A DNA stretch of 44,178 bases from Dehalococcoidales bacterium (GCA_030690265.1 JAUYHA010000028.1:1-44178), one strand, 5' to 3'. Shown: positions 6,972-14,577, numbered from the stretch's first letter. Notes: generated from the sequence alone by a model not told the origin. A program made the numbers and translations.

Positions 6972-7259
6972 ATGCCGCTCTCAAAAGAAGAAATAGTCCA
7001 AATCGCCAAAGCAACCGCTCAGGAAGTCATCAATGCTCTCCATGAAGACCGGCTGACCTACCATGAACCAGAAACGGTACGGCAAGGTTTACAGGAAAGC
7101 CTGGGTGAGGAGCTGACCGCTTCAATGTGGTATCAGCTCCGAGCGAGACATGCCCGGGGTCGCGGCGATGGAGAAACTGTCAAGCTATATGAACACGTTG
7201 CAATTGAAGAGAGTCGCCATTACGAAGAGTTTAATAAGCGCCTCATTGAAGTATCCTGA
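6972..7259 (+). CDS. Ferritin-like two-helix protein, 95 aa
   Basis: Residues 44-92 show the spacing of a ferritin-like half bundle: EELTASMWYQLRARHA, then a short turn, then EHVAIEESRHYEEF with the E-E-x-x-H metal motif. The length and single half-site match encapsulated-ferritin-like (EncFtn) proteins, which dimerise to complete the diiron site. The N-terminal helix (MPLSKEEIVQIAKATAQEVI) resembles that of the next protein. Iron binding is inferred, not certain. Confidence 0.65.
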   Translation: MPLSKEEIVQIAKATAQEVINALHEDRLTYHEPETVRQGLQESLGEELTASMWYQLRARHARGRGDGETVKLYEHVAIEESRHYEEFNKRLIEVS

Positions 7260-7271
7260 TGGAGGCACTCT

Positions 7272-7964
7272 TTGCCACTAACTCCTGACCAAATCAAAAC
7301 TATAGCATCCCGAGCCGCGGGGAGAGTAATTGAAAACAGAGCCCCTGTGGAATCTACCTCTCTGAGAGAACAGACCCTTCGACTTGAGGGAGAGGAAATC
7401 ACTCGCCAGATCGATAACGGCGTCCGTTATGTTGGACCATGGTTGCCCTATGGCACCGAGGGTAAGTTTTTAGGCCACCTCTTTCAAGATGACGCGGTCA
7501 CCCAGACATCCTTCGTTTGCCAGGATGTTGAGGACTGTAAAGCTCAACTAATTAAAGTCAGAAAGAACTTCGAAGCTAAACCGCCGGTTTTTTTACTAGA
7601 AGGAATACCTTATTCCCAGAGCGAGCAGCAAGAACAATCACCAATCTATACCGTTCCTAACTGGCAGGAAGTAAAAGGAATCTTTGTAGGTGGCTGCGTG
7701 GCAAGGGGTGTCGGTAGCTCGTTCAGGGCAAAGGCGCATGCTCACAATGTAAAAACCTTTGAGTACTTCGGGTGGATATGCGTCAGAAGCATTAAGAGAG
7801 TCGGTGAAGTGCAAGGTCAGGTAATCACGAACCCATCCCGTCTGCTATGGCACGAATATGCTCATATTCTAACACCCAGCCACCCCCATGATGATACGTG
7901 GAGAAGGAAAATGCACGAGTTAGGGCAACCGATACCCTCGCAATACGACAAAAAATCTAGGTGA
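7272..7964 (+). CDS. Putative zinc metallopeptidase, 230 aa
   Basis: TTG start behind GGAGGCACTC. His194-Glu195-x-x-His198 (WHEYAHIL) plus His206 (HDDTW) match the zinc site of SprT- and gluzincin-like families. The N-terminal 20 residues ([20 protein letters not shown]) resemble those of the ferritin-like neighbour, suggesting a shared docking helix. Cys83, Cys89, Cys142 and Cys170 are spread through the middle. Context suggests processing of structural proteins or host-wall entry. Confidence 0.75.
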   Translation: MPLTPDQIKTIASRAAGRVIENRAPVESTSLREQTLRLEGEEITRQIDNGVRYVGPWLPYGTEGKFLGHLFQDDAVTQTSFVCQDVEDCKAQLIKVRKNFEAKPPVFLLEGIPYSQSEQQEQSPIYTVPNWQEVKGIFVGGCVARGVGSSFRAKAHAHNVKTFEYFGWICVRSIKRVGEVQGQVITNPSRLLWHEYAHILTPSHPHDDTWRRKMHELGQPIPSQYDKKSR

Positions 7965-7974
7965 GGAGGAGCAA

Positions 7975-8406
7975 GTGCAGGAGATTGATGAAAACCTAGA
8001 AGAGTGTGGGGTTGAGGAATTATATCAGAGCCGTCAACCCCAACCACTTCTAGAAACTGAGGTTAAGCAGGAAGAAAAACCCTGCCCTAATCTACAGCCC
8101 ATGGCTGAGTGGATAAAAGGCGAGACTCCAGACACTTGCCGTCCTTGCACCTTGACGCCGGTGGTCCAGTGGTACTGGCAAGAGCTGAAAGAACGGGGAT
8201 ACGAAGAAATAACCGCCCATCTCGAAGCTGAGATAAATGCTCTGGAAGAGGATAACGACGAGCAAATTATGGCGCTTTGCAAAGACCTTGACGAAATAAA
8301 GGCCGGCGCTCCGGAAGATTTAAGAAAGCGCCTCGAGGAGTTCGACTGTGCTATCCAGTCTTTTGACCCGACCGAGGTTTCCGAGGAAGCTGAGAGTGCG
8401 GATTAG
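7975..8406 (+). CDS. Acidic hypothetical protein, 143 aa
   Basis: GTG start behind GAGGAGGAGCAA. Strongly acidic with a long Glu-rich helix (AHLEAEINALEEDNDEQI), likely a coiled coil. CRPC in the middle (ETPDTCRPCTLTPVVQWYWQ) is a motif seen in small phage and plasmid proteins of unknown role. Its 3-prime end overlaps the convergent gene at 8351-8620 by 56 bases. Confidence 0.75.
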   Translation: MQEIDENLEECGVEELYQSRQPQPLLETEVKQEEKPCPNLQPMAEWIKGETPDTCRPCTLTPVVQWYWQELKERGYEEITAHLEAEINALEEDNDEQIMALCKDLDEIKAGAPEDLRKRLEEFDCAIQSFDPTEVSEEAESAD

Positions 8407-8620
8407 ATAGTTTTACCTCAACCTCATGCCCGCAGTCAGGGCAGCGCATCGTAATACCTATGGTTGCTTTCATGGCCAGGCCACCGATGGAAAGGGCGCA
8501 CAAATAAGCCCCCCAGCTTATCTTCGACTTAGTAAAACCAGAGAAGAGAGTCTTTGCTTCTGCCAGGAAAGCCTTTTCTTCTCTGGTAACCCAGATAGTT
8601 GTAGCATCATCTTTAGACAT
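8351..8620 (-). CDS. RHH-like N-terminus with zinc-ribbon C-terminus, 89 aa
   Basis: The only minus-strand gene inside the plus module. ATTIWVTREEKAFL near the N-terminus looks like the strand and first helix of a ribbon-helix-helix regulator and resembles the protein at 32330. A hydrophobic middle (WGAYLCALSIGGLAMKATIG) leads to CPDCGHEVEV. A minus promoter (8652-8680) and AAGG before ATG support expression. Likely a small regulator. Confidence 0.7.
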   Translation of the reverse strand: MSKDDATTIWVTREEKAFLAEAKTLFSGFTKSKISWGAYLCALSIGGLAMKATIGITMRCPDCGHEVEVKLSNPHSQLPRKPRSGQKTG

Positions 8621-8651
8621 GTGTTTTAGCCTTGCTTCAATAGTTTAGACG

Positions 8652-8680
8652 AGTATAACATATAGGGGGGTATAGCGCAA
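8652..8680 (-). promoter_or_regulatory. Overlapping divergent promoters
   Basis: Minus strand: TTGCGC (8680-8675), 17 bases, TATACT (8657-8652), for the gene ending at 8351. On the plus strand TATAAC (8654-8659) overlaps the same bases, with TTGCTT 16 bases upstream, and could serve the gene at 8689. Mutually exclusive use is possible. Confidence 0.55.
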
Positions 8681-8688
8681 AACTTGAA

Positions 8689-8979
8689 GTGCGTTTATAC
8701 TCTTATCAAATGGTGGCTGCAGTTGAGCGAAAGAAGAGGGCACCTAATCAGGGACCGAATTTGACCCCTCTACAGAATCTTCTGGAAGCCCAGAGGATTC
8801 ACGTACAGTACCAAGATGAAGCGGCGAGAGAAGAGAGCTTGAAAATGGTATCGAGAGCGATCGGTTCGAACAAGCCACTTCCTCTCCTGCGAGACAACTT
8901 AGACAAGGTCTTTGATACGGGGAGTCCTTTATCTAACGTAGCGTTACACCTGGCTCTAGTTGAGACCAGGAAGAAATAA
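8689..8979 (+). CDS. Hypothetical protein, 96 aa
   Basis: Start is uncertain: GTG 8689 gives 96 residues, ATG 8710 gives 89. Neither has a good ribosome site. A basic N-terminus (VERKKRAPNQGPN) precedes helical sequence (ARREESLKMVSRAIG-like) without a known motif. It is followed 17 bases later by the small basic protein at 8997. Confidence 0.7.
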   Translation: MRLYSYQMVAAVERKKRAPNQGPNLTPLQNLLEAQRIHVQYQDEAAREESLKMVSRAIGSNKPLPLLRDNLDKVFDTGSPLSNVALHLALVETRKK

Positions 8980-8996
8980 AGAGGAGGAACAATCAA

Positions 8997-9236
8997 ATGG
9001 GTCAACTAATGAAGTCCAACGGGTCCTTGACGGTAAAGTCCTTACGGCGAGCCGTAGGCATTCCAGGGCATCGCCCCAGTGGCAAAAATGCCTGTGTCGG
9101 CGCCGCTCTGAGGGGCAAAAGCTATGCCCAGCCACCGCCCGGATTAGGCGGACGGAACAATGTCGCAGTGCGTCAGGCTTTTTATGATGCGGCCAAGAGC
9201 TGCGGCTTCAACATCAAGAAAAAGAGGCCGACCTAG
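8997..9236 (+). CDS. Small basic protein, 79 aa
   Basis: Ribosome site GAGGAGGAACAATCAA precedes ATG. Strongly basic with Gly/Pro-rich middle (QPPPGLGGRN) and a basic end (NIKKKRPT). It is followed at once by a strong terminator, the mark of a highly expressed short transcript. A nucleic-acid-condensing or core structural role fits, but no family is recognised. Confidence 0.75.
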   Translation: MGQLMKSNGSLTVKSLRRAVGIPGHRPSGKNACVGAALRGKSYAQPPPGLGGRNNVAVRQAFYDAAKSCGFNIKKKRPT

Positions 9237-9270
9237 CAACTAGGCTATCGGGAAAGGGTTCGCTCGACTC

Positions 9271-9306
9271 GACAGGGGGAGGCGCCAGACCTCCCCCTGT
9301 CTTTTT
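9271..9306 (+). terminator. Strong intrinsic terminator
   Basis: GACAGGGGGAGG (9271-9282), 7-base loop, CCTCCCCCTGTC (9290-9301), then TTTTT. A perfect 12-bp stem with a U tract ending the transcript of 8689-9236. Confidence 0.95.
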
Positions 9307-9322
9307 GTCCAAAATATCTTTG

Positions 9323-9421
9323 TGACACCTATTGACACCAGTGACACGATGAGCTAGAATGGTGTCATCGTGTCACCGTGTCACAGTGTCATCGTGTCAC
9401 TGGAAGCTAAACACCGTGTCA
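9323..9421. repeat. 8-bp tandem repeat array (GTGTCANN)
   Basis: GTGTCA begins at 9362, 9370, 9378, 9386 and 9394, five direct copies with exact 8-bp period. Three inverted copies (TGACAC at 9323, 9333, 9342) precede them, and one more lies at 9416 in GAAGCTAAACACCGTGTCA. The array ends 12 bases before the ATG at 9433 and has further copies inside that gene (about 9500 and 9534). Tandem 8-bp boxes are typical of cooperative operators or partition sites (for example MetJ-type RHH proteins). Confidence 0.9.
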
Positions 9422-9432
9422 CAGGAGAGTAA

Positions 9433-9951
9433 ATGGCAGTTCGAATCTTCCAGGCGACGGAGTTTAAAGAAGAGATAAAACAGCTCTTTAAGGACGGCGT
9501 GACACTGGAAGAGATAGTAACTCGTTTTCCCGCCGTGTCAAAGAGGACTATCTACCGGTATCAGAAAGAAGCTGAGGCTGAGAAGGCTAACCCTGCCGGA
9601 GAAAGGACAGGCGGTCCCGCAGGGTCGACCAGCTCCCAGGGTATCCAGAAGGTAGTCAAGACTCCACAGGAGTTAGCGGTTGTAACCTCCCAGACGCCAG
9701 GCCCGATTGTTTTCCGTATGGGGGGCCAAAGTATCGACCTGAACCCGGCGAATATTTACGATGCCTTCCGATATTGCGAAGACATCAAGCGCATCGACCC
9801 ATCGATAGACGATGATTTTTCAACCATGGTGAAGACAGCATGTAAGCATGTCTGGGAAGTATTCTCTGAAAGGGAAGCCCGCAGGATAAATGCGGAGATA
9901 GAAATAGTAAAGGAGGGGAAATGGCAGGCGAAGGAAGTGGTTCTAAGTTAG
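9433..9951 (+). CDS. Helix-turn-helix DNA-binding protein, 172 aa
   Basis: Residues 20-46 form a resolvase/terminase-small-subunit type HTH (GVTLEEIVTRFPAVSKRTIYRYQKE). A Gly/Ser-rich linker follows, then a domain with FRMGGQSIDLNPANIYDAFRY and a helical end. It lies directly behind the GTGTCA array and is the best candidate to bind it. Possible roles are autoregulation, partition or DNA packaging recognition; no large terminase follows, so I do not call it TerS. Confidence 0.8.
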   Translation: MAVRIFQATEFKEEIKQLFKDGVTLEEIVTRFPAVSKRTIYRYQKEAEAEKANPAGERTGGPAGSTSSQGIQKVVKTPQELAVVTSQTPGPIVFRMGGQSIDLNPANIYDAFRYCEDIKRIDPSIDDDFSTMVKTACKHVWEVFSEREARRINAEIEIVKEGKWQAKEVVLS

Positions 9952-10883
9952 AGGATGTACTCAGGGGAGAGAGGGGTAAATCAACGCCGACTGACCCACC
10001 TGCGCTGGGGTCGGCTCTTGAGAGAGAACTGGCAGCCGATGATGATTCGCTGGCCAAGGATCTGCAACGGTCCCGGGCGGAGGAAATTATTGCGGCTAGA
10101 CAGGTTAGGATAGGACAAATGCGTGCCCACGTGCTGGGCGGAGCTAGAGAACCAGAAGTAGGTGGAGTTAGAGAACCAGCACGCAGTAAGGAATGGCTGA
10201 CTGACATGGCCGAGGGGCTTCTCAAGAGAGGGCTGGACCCGGCTGTTGTTGGACGGACCGTTGATTACCTGCTCGGGATTGGGCAGCTCCCCCAAGTTGG
10301 ATTACCAGGTGCCGGGACTCCTGCGCAAGGTATATCTTTTTCTGACATGAAAGAACTTTTCAAAATGGGGCAGGAATCCAATAAGTCCGACCCGGCGATT
10401 GCAGTTATCCTCGCCAAACTGACTGAAAAGATCGAGGCGCTTGAGAAGAGACCCACTGTTGCAGCTGCCCCGCCCCAGAAAAGTTTCATAGTGGTCAAGG
10501 CAGATGGTAGCGTTCAGGAGATTGAATCAGGGAAGCCGATTTTTCTTGAGCCAAGGGAAAATCCAGACAAGACTGATTCTATTGAGGTCGTTAAAGAGAA
10601 AAATCGCCATGCCGAGGAAATGCAGAGGCTTGATACCGAAAAGGTATATAAGGCCAGCGTGGCCAAAACTCTTGCTGATATCCCTGAGAAAATCGGCCGT
10701 GGTATCGCCGGACACATGGCTGATGAGGGAGAAGAGTTGGAGGCTGTCAGTAAGACATTCGAAACGGAACATTTCAAATGTGAAACCACGGAGTGCGGCA
10801 GGGAATTCGAGGTAGAGAAAGGGGCGACCCGGATCCAGTGCCCATTTTGCCAGAGCGTCTATACCAGAAGCAAGAAGGATTAA
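9921..10883 (+). CDS. Coiled-coil protein with C-terminal zinc ribbon, 320 aa
   Basis: Overlaps the HTH gene by 31 bases; AAAGGAGGGGAA precedes ATG. Residues 1-95 are charged and low in complexity, with GGAREPEV and GGVREPAR near-repeats. The middle is helical (MKELFKMGQES, AVILAKLTEKIEALEK). The last 45 residues hold C-x4-C and C-x2-C (CETTECG ... CPFC), a zinc ribbon. Likely a partner of the upstream HTH protein; family not recognised. Confidence 0.8.
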   Translation: MAGEGSGSKLEDVLRGERGKSTPTDPPALGSALERELAADDDSLAKDLQRSRAEEIIAARQVRIGQMRAHVLGGAREPEVGGVREPARSKEWLTDMAEGLLKRGLDPAVVGRTVDYLLGIGQLPQVGLPGAGTPAQGISFSDMKELFKMGQESNKSDPAIAVILAKLTEKIEALEKRPTVAAAPPQKSFIVVKADGSVQEIESGKPIFLEPRENPDKTDSIEVVKEKNRHAEEMQRLDTEKVYKASVAKTLADIPEKIGRGIAGHMADEGEELEAVSKTFETEHFKCETTECGREFEVEKGATRIQCPFCQSVYTRSKKD

Positions 10884-11224
10884 TGGCAGGCTGGGAGGAA
10901 GCTCTAGGTAAAGTTCTCGTATCTGGATTCGGGCCCGATGTTGTGCAAGGCTTTATAGCTAAGTATATTGAACGGATCCCTGCTGTGAAATGCCGGGAGT
11001 ATATACTGGCGAAGAGGGATCTATTTAAGTCGGTATCAGAGAGGCAATGGGGAATCATACGTAAAGCGGTGCACACCGGCAAAATCGAGGTCAGCTACGA
11101 AAAAACCATTGAGGAACTCAGCAGTTATCATCCCGACCTTCTGGCTATTATATCCTGTACAGATGGGGGCGTAGACTGGCTGCGTCTCCAAGTAGAAGAG
11201 GCAAAGAAAAAGCTCACCTCTTGA
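10883..11224 (+). CDS. Hypothetical protein, 113 aa
   Basis: ATG overlaps the previous stop by one base (TAATG), so it is translationally coupled; an upstream extension of the frame is a shadow. All-helical composition (VVQGFIAKYIERI, RQWGIIRKAVHTG, WLRLQVEEAKKKL). No family recognised. The next promoter overlaps its stop codon. Confidence 0.75.
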   Translation: MAGWEEALGKVLVSGFGPDVVQGFIAKYIERIPAVKCREYILAKRDLFKSVSERQWGIIRKAVHTGKIEVSYEKTIEELSSYHPDLLAIISCTDGGVDWLRLQVEEAKKKLTS

Positions 11225-11250
11225 CAATTGCCCCGATTGCGCTTTATATT
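11221..11250 (+). promoter_or_regulatory. Promoter for the metallopeptidase-membrane gene
   Basis: TTGACA (11221-11226), 18-base spacer, TATATT (11245-11250). It overlaps the stop of the preceding gene and lies just upstream of GAGGTGAGCT-ATG at 11268. Confidence 0.75.
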
Positions 11251-11267
11251 AAAAAGCGAGGTGAGCT

Positions 11268-12626
11268 ATGGATTTTCCGGGAATTGACCGGTTTATGAAG
11301 GAAACCGGTCTCGACGCAGAGCCGGCTTTTGTTGACCTCCACTTCCTGACTGAGACTATCCCATCCCCGGAGGATAGACGTATTCTCGGCCTCTATTTTC
11401 CTGAGGGAGAGCAAGAAAAAGAGGGGTTTGGCTATCTTCCACCTTCAACAATTATTCTCCCCCCTGATGCGAGCGAAGGCACATTGTTACATGAACTCGG
11501 CCACCGGTACGGTCACTACTATCACGGCGACTTGAGCGAACCGTTCGCCGAGAATTATCGTATGGCGCAGGAGAAAAGGTTGTCGCCCATTTATGCCGGC
11601 TCGTACGCCAGAACTGAGATGCCCGCACCCCGTGCATCCGCGGTTGAATTGGCTGCGGACTGGTCGGTAGAAGGACTTGTTTTTCGGTTACCACCTGCCA
11701 GTCTTAAGGCTGGGGCGGATATAGAGCTCGCGGTCGACGGAGTCGTCAACGAGTTGCGGGATAGCTTCCCCGACTTCTGGCAAGTAGCCGTTGTCGTATC
11801 CTACGCTAATCCGGATTACACAGTAGCCAGAAGTGACTTTCAGGTTTTCCAGAGTGGAGCATGGGGTGACCCGGTATCTTATGCCCCCAAGATTAACTTT
11901 ACTCATACACCCTACCGATTTCGGCTGGGTGCGATGCCCAACCGAAATATCTATGCCGTAGCTCAATTATTTGCCAACCACGACCACCAACCGGCATTTA
12001 CTCCATTTCTTTATTCTCAACTCGCGCAGAACGGATGGGAGTATATCACCACTATCGTACATCAAATTCTACTGGATACTGCTCCTGCAGGAGATGGCGG
12101 GACGGGAGGGGGTGGCGGCATGAAACTATATCAGCAGGCTACCACCGACGCGGCTAAGACCTACCAGGGGAAGGCACAAACGGCCATATTCACGTTCTCT
12201 ACCAGCATGGAGCAACTTGACTTCCTAAATGACTTCTTTGTCAATAAATTTGTTGGAGAGTGCGTGAAGGCTATCCAGCAGAATAGCCCGGGTGACCAGC
12301 TTCTCTTCCTGCAATTATACAGGGATACCTCGCCGACACTACGAACCAATTATGAGTTACACCTGACCGCGACTGATATCACCGGCCAGCCGTTGCCGTG
12401 GGTCATTATCATTGGTGTGGCGCTGGCATTAATATCATACTGGCTAGTTATTCGTCCCACACTTAAGCAGGTAAGCGACCTGATTTGGGGACCGGCCACA
12501 GATGGAGGTAAACGCCCATCACCTTTATCAAACCCTCTAGTTATAGTAGCTATAGCGGGAACTGTCCTGGTAGGCATCGCTTTAGTTAAAGGAACGTCGG
12601 TTAAAGGAGCGATGACCGGCAAGTAG
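11268..12626 (+). CDS. HExxH metallopeptidase-like domain fused to membrane-anchored structural protein, 452 aa
   Basis: Residues 74-96 hold HELGHRYGHYYHGDLSEPF, a gluzincin-type zinc motif (His75, Glu76, His79, possible third ligand Glu92 or Glu96). A beta-rich middle domain (about 110-270) and a Gly-rich hinge (GDGGTGGGGG) lead to a helical domain and two C-terminal membrane helices (WVIIIGVALALISYWLVI and PLVIVAIAGTVLVGIALV). It has its own promoter. A protease fused to a membrane anchor fits an entry or maturation protein of a membrane-containing particle, by inference. Confidence 0.75.
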   Translation: MDFPGIDRFMKETGLDAEPAFVDLHFLTETIPSPEDRRILGLYFPEGEQEKEGFGYLPPSTIILPPDASEGTLLHELGHRYGHYYHGDLSEPFAENYRMAQEKRLSPIYAGSYARTEMPAPRASAVELAADWSVEGLVFRLPPASLKAGADIELAVDGVVNELRDSFPDFWQVAVVVSYANPDYTVARSDFQVFQSGAWGDPVSYAPKINFTHTPYRFRLGAMPNRNIYAVAQLFANHDHQPAFTPFLYSQLAQNGWEYITTIVHQILLDTAPAGDGGTGGGGGMKLYQQATTDAAKTYQGKAQTAIFTFSTSMEQLDFLNDFFVNKFVGECVKAIQQNSPGDQLLFLQLYRDTSPTLRTNYELHLTATDITGQPLPWVIIIGVALALISYWLVIRPTLKQVSDLIWGPATDGGKRPSPLSNPLVIVAIAGTVLVGIALVKGTSVKGAMTGK

Positions 12627-12672
12627 TCATCTCCCGCTTTTCAAGACGTAAAAAAAATAAATAAAGGAGGTA

Positions 12673-12700
12673 TTGACAAAAGAATAAAATTAGTTATAGT
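12673..12700 (+). promoter_or_regulatory. Promoter of the presumed major structural operon
   Basis: TTGACA (12673-12678), 16-base spacer, TATAGT (12695-12700). It starts a roughly 105-base leader holding two alternative hairpins before the ATG at 12815. Confidence 0.85.
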
Positions 12701-12718
12701 ATGTTTACAGAGATAACT

Positions 12719-12794
12719 AAAGGCGGGGGAGAACCTGATTTTGCTTGAAGGTCGGGCTTCCCCGCCTTTTCCTTTAGCAATAAAGGTTCTCCCC
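12719..12794 (+). promoter_or_regulatory. Attenuator-like leader with mutually exclusive hairpins
   Basis: AAAGGCGGGG (12719-12728) pairs with CCCCGCCTTT (12760-12769), followed by T-rich sequence, as in an intrinsic terminator. GGGGAGAACCT (12726-12736) can instead pair perfectly with AGGTTCTCCCC (12784-12794). The two 5-prime arms share bases 12726-12728, so only one full structure can form. No known riboswitch class or leader peptide was recognised. Confidence 0.75.
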
Positions 12795-12814
12795 ACTAAA
12801 AAAGGAGGAAACAT

Positions 12815-13234
12815 ATGTCGGATTGGTTCAAGGTTGGTGCTGGGGCTGTAACTGGAGCAGTTGCAGGAGTGGCAGACCAGGTGGTCCAGAACATGGACGA
12901 GAAGAGAGCGCTCGACGAGCGTGCTGCCGGCAGACTAGCTGTCGATAAGAAGTTACCACTGATGCAGCAGTTTGGAACCTATCTTAACTACGGTGTCCCC
13001 ATTCTTACCGTCCTCGCCTCAGCGATGGGGTGGGTGAAGGGCGATGTGGAAACCAGGTTGGTTACTGCTGCTGGTCAGCTCGCCGGCAGGAAGGCAACCC
13101 ACCAGTTAACCACGGGTGCCAAATCCAACACGCCTTCTGCGGCTTACACCGCATGGAATCGGGCGGAAGTTGCGAGACAAGCCGGGCGAAGTGCGCAACC
13201 AGAGTTTGACAAAGTCAACGCCTTTTCATTCTAA
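12815..13234 (+). CDS. Gly/Ala-rich membrane-associated protein, 139 aa
   Basis: First gene behind the attenuator leader, with AAAAGGAGGAAACAT before ATG. The N-terminus (KVGAGAVTGAVAGVADQVV) is a small-residue helix. A second hydrophobic segment (about 50-66, YLNYGVPILTVLASAMGWV) could cross a membrane. Probably a structural protein made in quantity; family not recognised. Confidence 0.8.
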   Translation: MSDWFKVGAGAVTGAVAGVADQVVQNMDEKRALDERAAGRLAVDKKLPLMQQFGTYLNYGVPILTVLASAMGWVKGDVETRLVTAAGQLAGRKATHQLTTGAKSNTPSAAYTAWNRAEVARQAGRSAQPEFDKVNAFSF

Positions 13235-13284
13235 GGCGAAATAAAAGTCGGAAAAACAAAATACCCTGAAGGAGGTTTACACTA

Positions 13285-13926
13285 ATGGGTACAAGGCAAT
13301 ATATCATCCCCGTAGGCTCGATGAGCCTGACTGACCAGAAGGAGTACCGCTACTCGGCAATAGCGGCTGGACTGTTAAGGTCCCAGAACAAAGCCATCGG
13401 CGATCTTCTCGCAGACTGGCCGGATCTGGCGTTAATGACTGACCCGGCAAAGAAGACAGCCTCGATCATAGCCCACCTGAAGATGGCGCAGTGGCCGAAA
13501 TCGATTGACATGAGGGAATTCCAGCCACTTCTCGATGCGGGCGTGGCCGCTGGTAACGACCGGTGGATTACAGCTGCCCTGGCTGCTATCGGTACTGCCT
13601 ACAGCGCCTTCTCGAACGTGGCGACCCCTGCTCTGGGCGCCAATAGGCTGGTAGTCTTCTTTAAAATCGGAGTACAGACTGCGCCGCTGCCAGTGAACCG
13701 GGTTATCTTCCGTACTGGTGCGGTACAAGGTAATATCTTGGCCCAGTATGACCTGGAGCAGATGGTCAACAGAATGGAGACCGACGGATATTTCAGCGAG
13801 CCGGTCGTAATTGACCCCTCGCAGACATTTGCCGTCCAGGTACTGGCTTCGATTGCTACCGGTGTAGCCGCGCAGGTTCAGCTCGGCGCCTTCGTCTTTG
13901 AACCATCCGGAAACACTAACGCGTAA
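13285..13926 (+). CDS. Candidate major structural (capsid) protein, 213 aa
   Basis: Excellent ribosome site (GAAGGAGGTTTACACTA), strong upstream promoter, and a stable GC hairpin right after its stop all suggest very high expression. The N-terminal half is helical. The C-terminal half has repeated beta strands (RLVVFFKIGVQT, PLPVNRVIFRTG, AVQVLASIATGV, AQVQLGAFVFEP) as in a jelly-roll. No capsid family was matched, so this is an inference from expression and fold pattern. Confidence 0.75.
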   Translation: MGTRQYIIPVGSMSLTDQKEYRYSAIAAGLLRSQNKAIGDLLADWPDLALMTDPAKKTASIIAHLKMAQWPKSIDMREFQPLLDAGVAAGNDRWITAALAAIGTAYSAFSNVATPALGANRLVVFFKIGVQTAPLPVNRVIFRTGAVQGNILAQYDLEQMVNRMETDGYFSEPVVIDPSQTFAVQVLASIATGVAAQVQLGAFVFEPSGNTNA

Positions 13927-13942
13927 ATTATGCGTAACTGAG

Positions 13943-13971
13943 GAGAGGGGGGCTGGATATGCCCCCCTCTC
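13943..13971 (+). other. Intercistronic GC hairpin
   Basis: GAGAGGGGGGC (13943-13953), 7-base loop, GCCCCCCTCTC (13961-13971). No U tract follows, so it is more likely an mRNA-stabilising or partial-termination element between two structural genes. Confidence 0.85.
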
Positions 13972-14026
13972 AGAAGCCCTAGTTAGTCTAGGCAAGTAAC
14001 CCGAAAGGGAGAAAGGAGAAAAACTA

Positions 14027-14527
14027 ATGGGAATTAGACAAGAAATCGCAGATATCCTCTCGAGACAGAGGAAGGTTGTACGGCGAGCTGGAGTAACCCT
14101 TGACCTGACACCCGCCAGTGCCGGCAACGGAGCTAACCTTTTCAACATCCTTGGTGGCCCGGTCCTGGTCTATGCGCTGTTCGGGGAATGCACTGTCAAC
14201 ATTGGTGGTGGTGCTGCCGTACCGCGGCTTCAGTTCCTCAGCGCTGCGGCCACTCTATCCGGTCTCTGCGTTGCGGCCACCACTATTGCTGCCGTAGTAG
14301 CAGGTACTCTGCTTACCTGGACAGGCCTGTTAGCTGGTTTGCTAACTCCTGCTGTTGGTCTCGCCCATCTGGACTTGACCGGAGCGGAAGCTGGTTTTAA
14401 CAGTCCCCTGACCTTCGGTATCGGCAGTGTTCGGTTGACCAACGCTGTCTCCGCTGTAAGCGGTATTATCGACTGGTACCTGGCTTACGAGCCATGCACA
14501 CCTCAAAGCTTAGTAACGCCTGGGTAA
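14027..14527 (+). CDS. Putative structural protein, 166 aa
   Basis: AAAGGAGAAAAACTA precedes ATG. After a basic N-terminus (RQEIADILSRQRKVVRRAG) the sequence is beta-rich and hydrophobic with alternating Gly/Ala/Val/Thr (VYALFGECTVNIGGGA, TTIAAVVAGTLLTW). Such composition suits a small capsid or decoration protein. It is bracketed by two GC hairpins, again suggesting abundant product. Confidence 0.75.
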   Translation: MGIRQEIADILSRQRKVVRRAGVTLDLTPASAGNGANLFNILGGPVLVYALFGECTVNIGGGAAVPRLQFLSAAATLSGLCVAATTIAAVVAGTLLTWTGLLAGLLTPAVGLAHLDLTGAEAGFNSPLTFGIGSVRLTNAVSAVSGIIDWYLAYEPCTPQSLVTPG

Positions 14528-14540
14528 TTCAGGTGAGTAG

Positions 14541-14577
14541 GTAAGGTAGGGGAGGTTATGTCTCTCCCCTACCTTAC
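14541..14577 (+). other. Second intercistronic hairpin
   Basis: GTAAGGTAGGGGAG (14541-14554), 9-base loop, CTCCCCTACCTTAC (14564-14577): a perfect 14-bp stem without a U run. It follows the stop at 14527 by 13 bases, mirroring the element at 13943. Confidence 0.9.

Noticed and set aside
8997-9236. P-loop in the small basic protein (GHRPSGKN)
   Set aside because: The motif lacks the Ser/Thr after Lys and the protein is too short for an ATPase domain.
9362-9401. CRISPR-like array
   Set aside because: Repeat units are only 8 bp with no spacers, so it is a tandem operator or iteron type array.
9433-9951. Terminase small subunit
   Set aside because: The HTH is compatible, but no large terminase follows and no packaging ATPase was found in the circle.
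13432-14148. Long minus-strand frame of 238 codons
   Set aside because: It opposes two strongly supported structural genes, has no ribosome site and unlikely composition; it is a shadow of their codon bias.
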